Below, piece by piece: positions 7,485 through 9,364 of a stretch of DNA of 9,364 nt. The DNA is from an uncultured Bacteroidales bacterium. GTDB lineage: Bacteria > Bacteroidota > Bacteroidia > Bacteroidales > Bacteroidaceae. The stretch spans positions 1 through 9,364 of the forward strand of contig CALKIW010000085.1 in the NCBI GenBank assembly GCA_937995875.1, read 5' to 3'. The translations under genes were made by a program, and so were the position numbers. Each line of letters opens with the position of its first letter. Within the stretch, counting starts at the first letter, position 1. The notes beneath the pieces are model-generated. The model was not told where the DNA came from, ran no database searches, and saw only the letters and a list, made by a program, of their open reading frames with translations.

Positions 7485-7521
7485 AACGGCTCAATGACAA
7501 CTATACAGTCATTGAGCCGTT
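7485..7521 (+). terminator. Hairpin ending the permease-ribBA operon
   Basis: AACGGCTCAATGAC (7485-7498) and GTCATTGAGCCGTT (7508-7521) are perfect 14-bp inverted repeats around a 9-nt loop, 38 bp after the ribBA stop. Only a short T stretch follows, but the stem is long and stable. Confidence 0.75.
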
Positions 7522-7625
7522 TGCCGTCATGGAGCATTTCCATTCAGGCAGCTGCTGCTTCTCAAAAAGTTTACACGGAAACGCCCAAAAAAGCACTCAG
7601 GTATTCTGTTGGGAAATTAAAATCC

Positions 7626-7633
7626 TATATTTG
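7626..7633 (+). promoter_or_regulatory. Promoter-like TAnnTTTG upstream of the SusD remnant
   Basis: TATATTTG lies 35 bp before an ATG at 7669 that opens a 14-codon frame (MKKHLNPLEKEFGV, stop at 7711-7713). No good upstream TTTG box is seen. It may be the surviving control region of a lost gene. Confidence 0.45.
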
Positions 7634-7684
7634 CCTACATCTTCTTTTTGGTCTAAACGCGTAAAATTATGAAGAAGCATTTAA

Positions 7685-7804
7685 ACCCGTTGGAGAAAGA
7701 ATTTGGCGTATAGCTCATTTACCGTCGACATGAACGAAGTGCTCCCAGTGCCGCAGACTGTTATCGATGTCAATCCACTGATCACGCAGAATCCTAACTA
7801 TTAA
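7685..7804 (+). pseudogene. C-terminal remnant of a SusD/RagB family lipoprotein
   Basis: An open stretch of 39 codons ends in PVPQTVIDVNPLITQNPNY-stop (stop 7802-7804). This matches the characteristic end of SusD/RagB proteins (P-I-P-x-x-E/x-I-D-x-N-P-x-L-x-Q-N-P-G-Y). SusD proteins are outer-membrane glycan-binding lipoproteins of about 500-600 residues that work with a SusC TonB-dependent transporter. Here the signal peptide, lipobox cysteine and TPR-rich body are all absent: the frame opens after a stop at 7682-7684 and an unrelated start (ATG 7669) lies in another frame. Homology is clear for about the last 20 residues and probable for about 10 more. It is a decayed or deleted gene rather than a small functional protein, although ATG 7730 could encode a 24-residue peptide. 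Confidence 0.7.
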
Positions 7805-7814
7805 CAACCCTCTC

Positions 7815-7842
7815 GGTCACTCTCCTGCACAGGAGGGTGACC
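7815..7842 (+). terminator. Strong hairpin after the SusD remnant
   Basis: GGTCACTCTCCT (7815-7826) pairs with AGGAGGGTGACC (7831-7842), 12 pairs with one G-U, around the loop GCAC. It begins 10 bp after the remnant's stop. There is no T-run, so it may stabilise mRNA ends or attenuate transcription between genes of the former operon rather than terminate it. Confidence 0.6.
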
Positions 7843-8099
7843 TAACCTCAATAGGGATGAAAATTAAACATCAATAATCGTGACTATTCGAACCAAGCAA
7901 CAACACCGATTCTGTTGAGCACTTTGGTTTGTCGTCTATCACAAGCAGATGGCACAGGGTTCCTGAGTCCTAAAATCATACGGGAGAGTACCGGATTCTA
8001 TGAACTTCGCTGGGATGAACCGGTACTCTATATTGAAGGAATAAATCCTAATTGCTATCGTAGAAAAAGATACAATAAAGCGTATCGTCTCTTGTCCGC
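7843..8099. other. Unassigned stretch between the SusD remnant and the transglutaminase-fold gene
   Basis: A 7-codon frame (ATG 7857, MKIKHQ, stop 7875-7877) sits where the next gene after a susD would start. One plus-strand frame stays open from 7861 to beyond 8099 (it includes GTGFLSPKIIRESTGFYELR, not recognised) and then only overlaps the opposite-strand gene. A perfect 10-bp inverted repeat, AGAGTACCGG (7985-7994) and CCGGTACTCT (8020-8029), lies inside it. This may be further decayed gene material; no function can be given. Confidence 0.4.
8064..8086 (-). terminator. Weak terminator-like hairpin of the transglutaminase-fold gene
   Basis: On the minus strand GATAC (8086-8082) pairs with GTATC (8073-8069), with an 8-nt loop, followed by TTTTT (8068-8064), 14 bp after the stop codon at 8100-8102. 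The stem is only five pairs, so confidence is low. Confidence 0.35.
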
Positions 8100-9364
8100 T
8101 TACTTCCTGATTACGGTTTGTATGGTTGTGAACGCATTGGTGGCATCGATAATCTGTAGCAGTTTGTCCCAGTTGGCTGCCGGCTCATGCTTGTGGTTAT
8201 AGGTTCTCACCACATTGATAAGCAGTTTGCCATTCTCTGCCGATGCCTTGGAAACAAAGGAGCCGCACTCGTTGGTCACGTTCTTACGGAGTTGGTTCAG
8301 CGCGTCTGCCGTCACCTTATATCCCTCAGGCAGTGCAATCTCCACATTCCATATCGATTGGCGGGGCGAAATCATGTCGATGTCGGCCGTGCGGTGACGC
8401 TGCTGACCCTCCATCTTCAGCACACCTCCCAGCATCTTGCCGGTTGAGAGAATGAGGTTTTGACCGGCTTTCTTCACCATTCCCTCCATAGAATAGTTGG
8501 CGGTGTAGGCCAAACTGCGGTTTTTCTTGGACGTGCCCACAGAGACAACCTTGCAGTCTCTGATGTTTTTCGGAGCCTCGTCCCAATAGCCCTTCACCAG
8601 ATCTTTCAACCTTTCCTGCTGCGTTTCCATCGTCTTATCCATCGTCTGCTGTTCGGCCTCAGCTTTCCTCTTGCCCAGAGCTTCCACAAAGGGTTTGGCG
8701 TCGGTCACCCGGTCGAGATAGGAGTCGTACACGTCTTTCAGCGTAAGAATTTCCGTGCCCAGCATCTCACGCATGGTGCCGGTGGCCTGATGCTCATGAT
8801 TGATGTCCAGTTCGGTACCGTTTTCAATCTTTGCGTTGAGCGTGTAGACATTCTGATTGTCCTCAGCTTTGCTGGCGGGCAGCACAAAGACCGGGTAGTC
8901 GCTCTTGGCTTCCTTCTTGTTCTCCGGACTGAGTATGGCCTTGCGACCCTGCATGTCGCATCTCAGTTCCCCTGCCACGTTGAGCGACGGGCACCACGAA
9001 TAGTAGCGCTCCCCCTCCTTGAGGTAGAGAAACGGTATGCCGTTGGCATAGACCGACAGTTGGTCTATAGGCTCGACGCCGTCCATCGTAGTATATCCGA
9101 TTTTCGTGTCCTTGATGCCGGCCTGCGCGAGCCGCAATTGCAGGTTGTAGGCAAACCGGCGCAGCGAAGCATCCGTGATACGATCCTTGGCGTATGCAAA
9201 GCACAGCAGGTTGTAGACGTAGTCGGCGCGGTCGGTGATGTTTGGAAACTGCTTGATAGCAGCCTTGCACTGTTTCTTGAGTTCCGAGTGGCCCACATAG
9301 TCTAATGTCACAACATGATAAAACTCCATCGCATCGTCCTGTATGGCCTTGGCAGAGGGATTGG
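8100..9364 (-). CDS. C-terminal part of a DUF3857/transglutaminase-fold protein (runs off the window)
   Basis: The frame is open to the right edge (420 codons visible plus two bases; residues NPSAKAIQDDA precede the first internal Met at 9329), so the true start lies outside. The visible part begins with a helical segment (ELKKQCKAAIKQFPNITDRA, LRRFAYNLQLRLAQAGIKDT) followed by strands (KIGYTTMDG, LSVYANGIPFLYLKEGERYY), the arrangement of a transglutaminase core. After that come beta-rich regions and a charged helix (about 8610-8710). Proteins of this type in Bacteroidetes are usually secreted or periplasmic and combine DUF3857, a transglutaminase-like core and a C-terminal beta domain; their substrates are generally unknown. 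The positions where the family carries its catalytic Cys and His appear to be occupied by other residues, so it may be non-enzymatic. The family call is by fold pattern and moderately sure; that it is a real gene is much surer. Confidence 0.7.
   Translation of the reverse strand, partial: NPSAKAIQDDAMEFYHVVTLDYVGHSELKKQCKAAIKQFPNITDRADYVYNLLCFAYAKDRITDASLRRFAYNLQLRLAQAGIKDTKIGYTTMDGVEPIDQLSVYANGIPFLYLKEGERYYSWCPSLNVAGELRCDMQGRKAILSPENKKEAKSDYPVFVLPASKAEDNQNVYTLNAKIENGTELDINHEHQATGTMREMLGTEILTLKDVYDSYLDRVTDAKPFVEALGKRKAEAEQQTMDKTMETQQERLKDLVKGYWDEAPKNIRDCKVVSVGTSKKNRSLAYTANYSMEGMVKKAGQNLILSTGKMLGGVLKMEGQQRHRTADIDMISPRQSIWNVEIALPEGYKVTADALNQLRKNVTNECGSFVSKASAENGKLLINVVRTYNHKHEPAANWDKLLQIIDATNAFTTIQTVIRK

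Noticed and set aside
6712..7500. Minus-strand open frame of 262 codons opposite ribBA
   Set aside because: Antisense to the catalytic core of RibBA and rich in His/Val as expected of a shadow frame.
7857..7877. Seven-codon frame MKIKHQ as a leader peptide
   Set aside because: Too short to support; more likely a remnant start of a deleted gene, with no downstream gene on the same strand.
8460..9305. Plus-strand open frame of 281 codons opposite the transglutaminase-fold gene
   Set aside because: The minus-strand frame has protein-like composition, secondary-structure pattern and continues past the edge; this one does not look like a protein.

Overview
The window reads as a chromosomal segment of a Bacteroidales bacterium, most likely Prevotella or a close relative. 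Three things point there: promoters of the Bacteroidetes type (TAnnTTTG, one with a well-spaced upstream TTTG), the gene order START-like protein / LptF-LptG-type permease / fused RibBA, and a large secreted protein ending in a Prevotella-style C-terminal tail. This is inferred from sequence features only; no search was run.

Layout, left to right. Positions 1-221 hold no supported gene, only an inverted array of 7-bp repeats (TAATTCA units, 71-212). A minus-strand gene for a secreted, internally duplicated carbohydrate-binding-like surface protein fills 222-2884, but it is split by a 1-base deletion near 2396. The 526-bp gap 2885-3410 carries no gene; it contains a 199-bp multi-branched foldable element (3068-3266), a plus-strand intrinsic terminator (3252-3279), a minus-strand terminator-like hairpin (3002-3054) and a tRNA terminator (3371-3398). 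An elongator-type tRNA-Met(CAT) lies on the minus strand at 3411-3484 with a good promoter of its own, divergent from a plus-strand housekeeping block.

That block is a START-like domain protein (3655-4053), a long YjgP/YjgQ (LptF/LptG-type) permease of lipopolysaccharide export (4267-6225) and, 12 bp later, the bifunctional riboflavin enzyme RibBA (6238-7446), closed by a perfect 14-bp hairpin. The permease and RibBA look co-transcribed from a promoter just ahead of the permease.

After RibBA, a promoter-like site and an ATG lead into only the last few dozen residues of a SusD/RagB-type glycan-binding lipoprotein, followed by a strong hairpin. This looks like the scar of a deleted polysaccharide-utilization locus (7626-7842). 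An unassigned stretch (7843-8099) follows. The right edge is the C-terminal part of a minus-strand, transglutaminase-fold (DUF3857-type) protein that runs out of the window.

The most notable signal is the structured element at 3068-3266, a candidate small RNA whose strand cannot be settled from this sequence alone. Next in interest are the SusD scar and the unusual T-loop of the tRNA.
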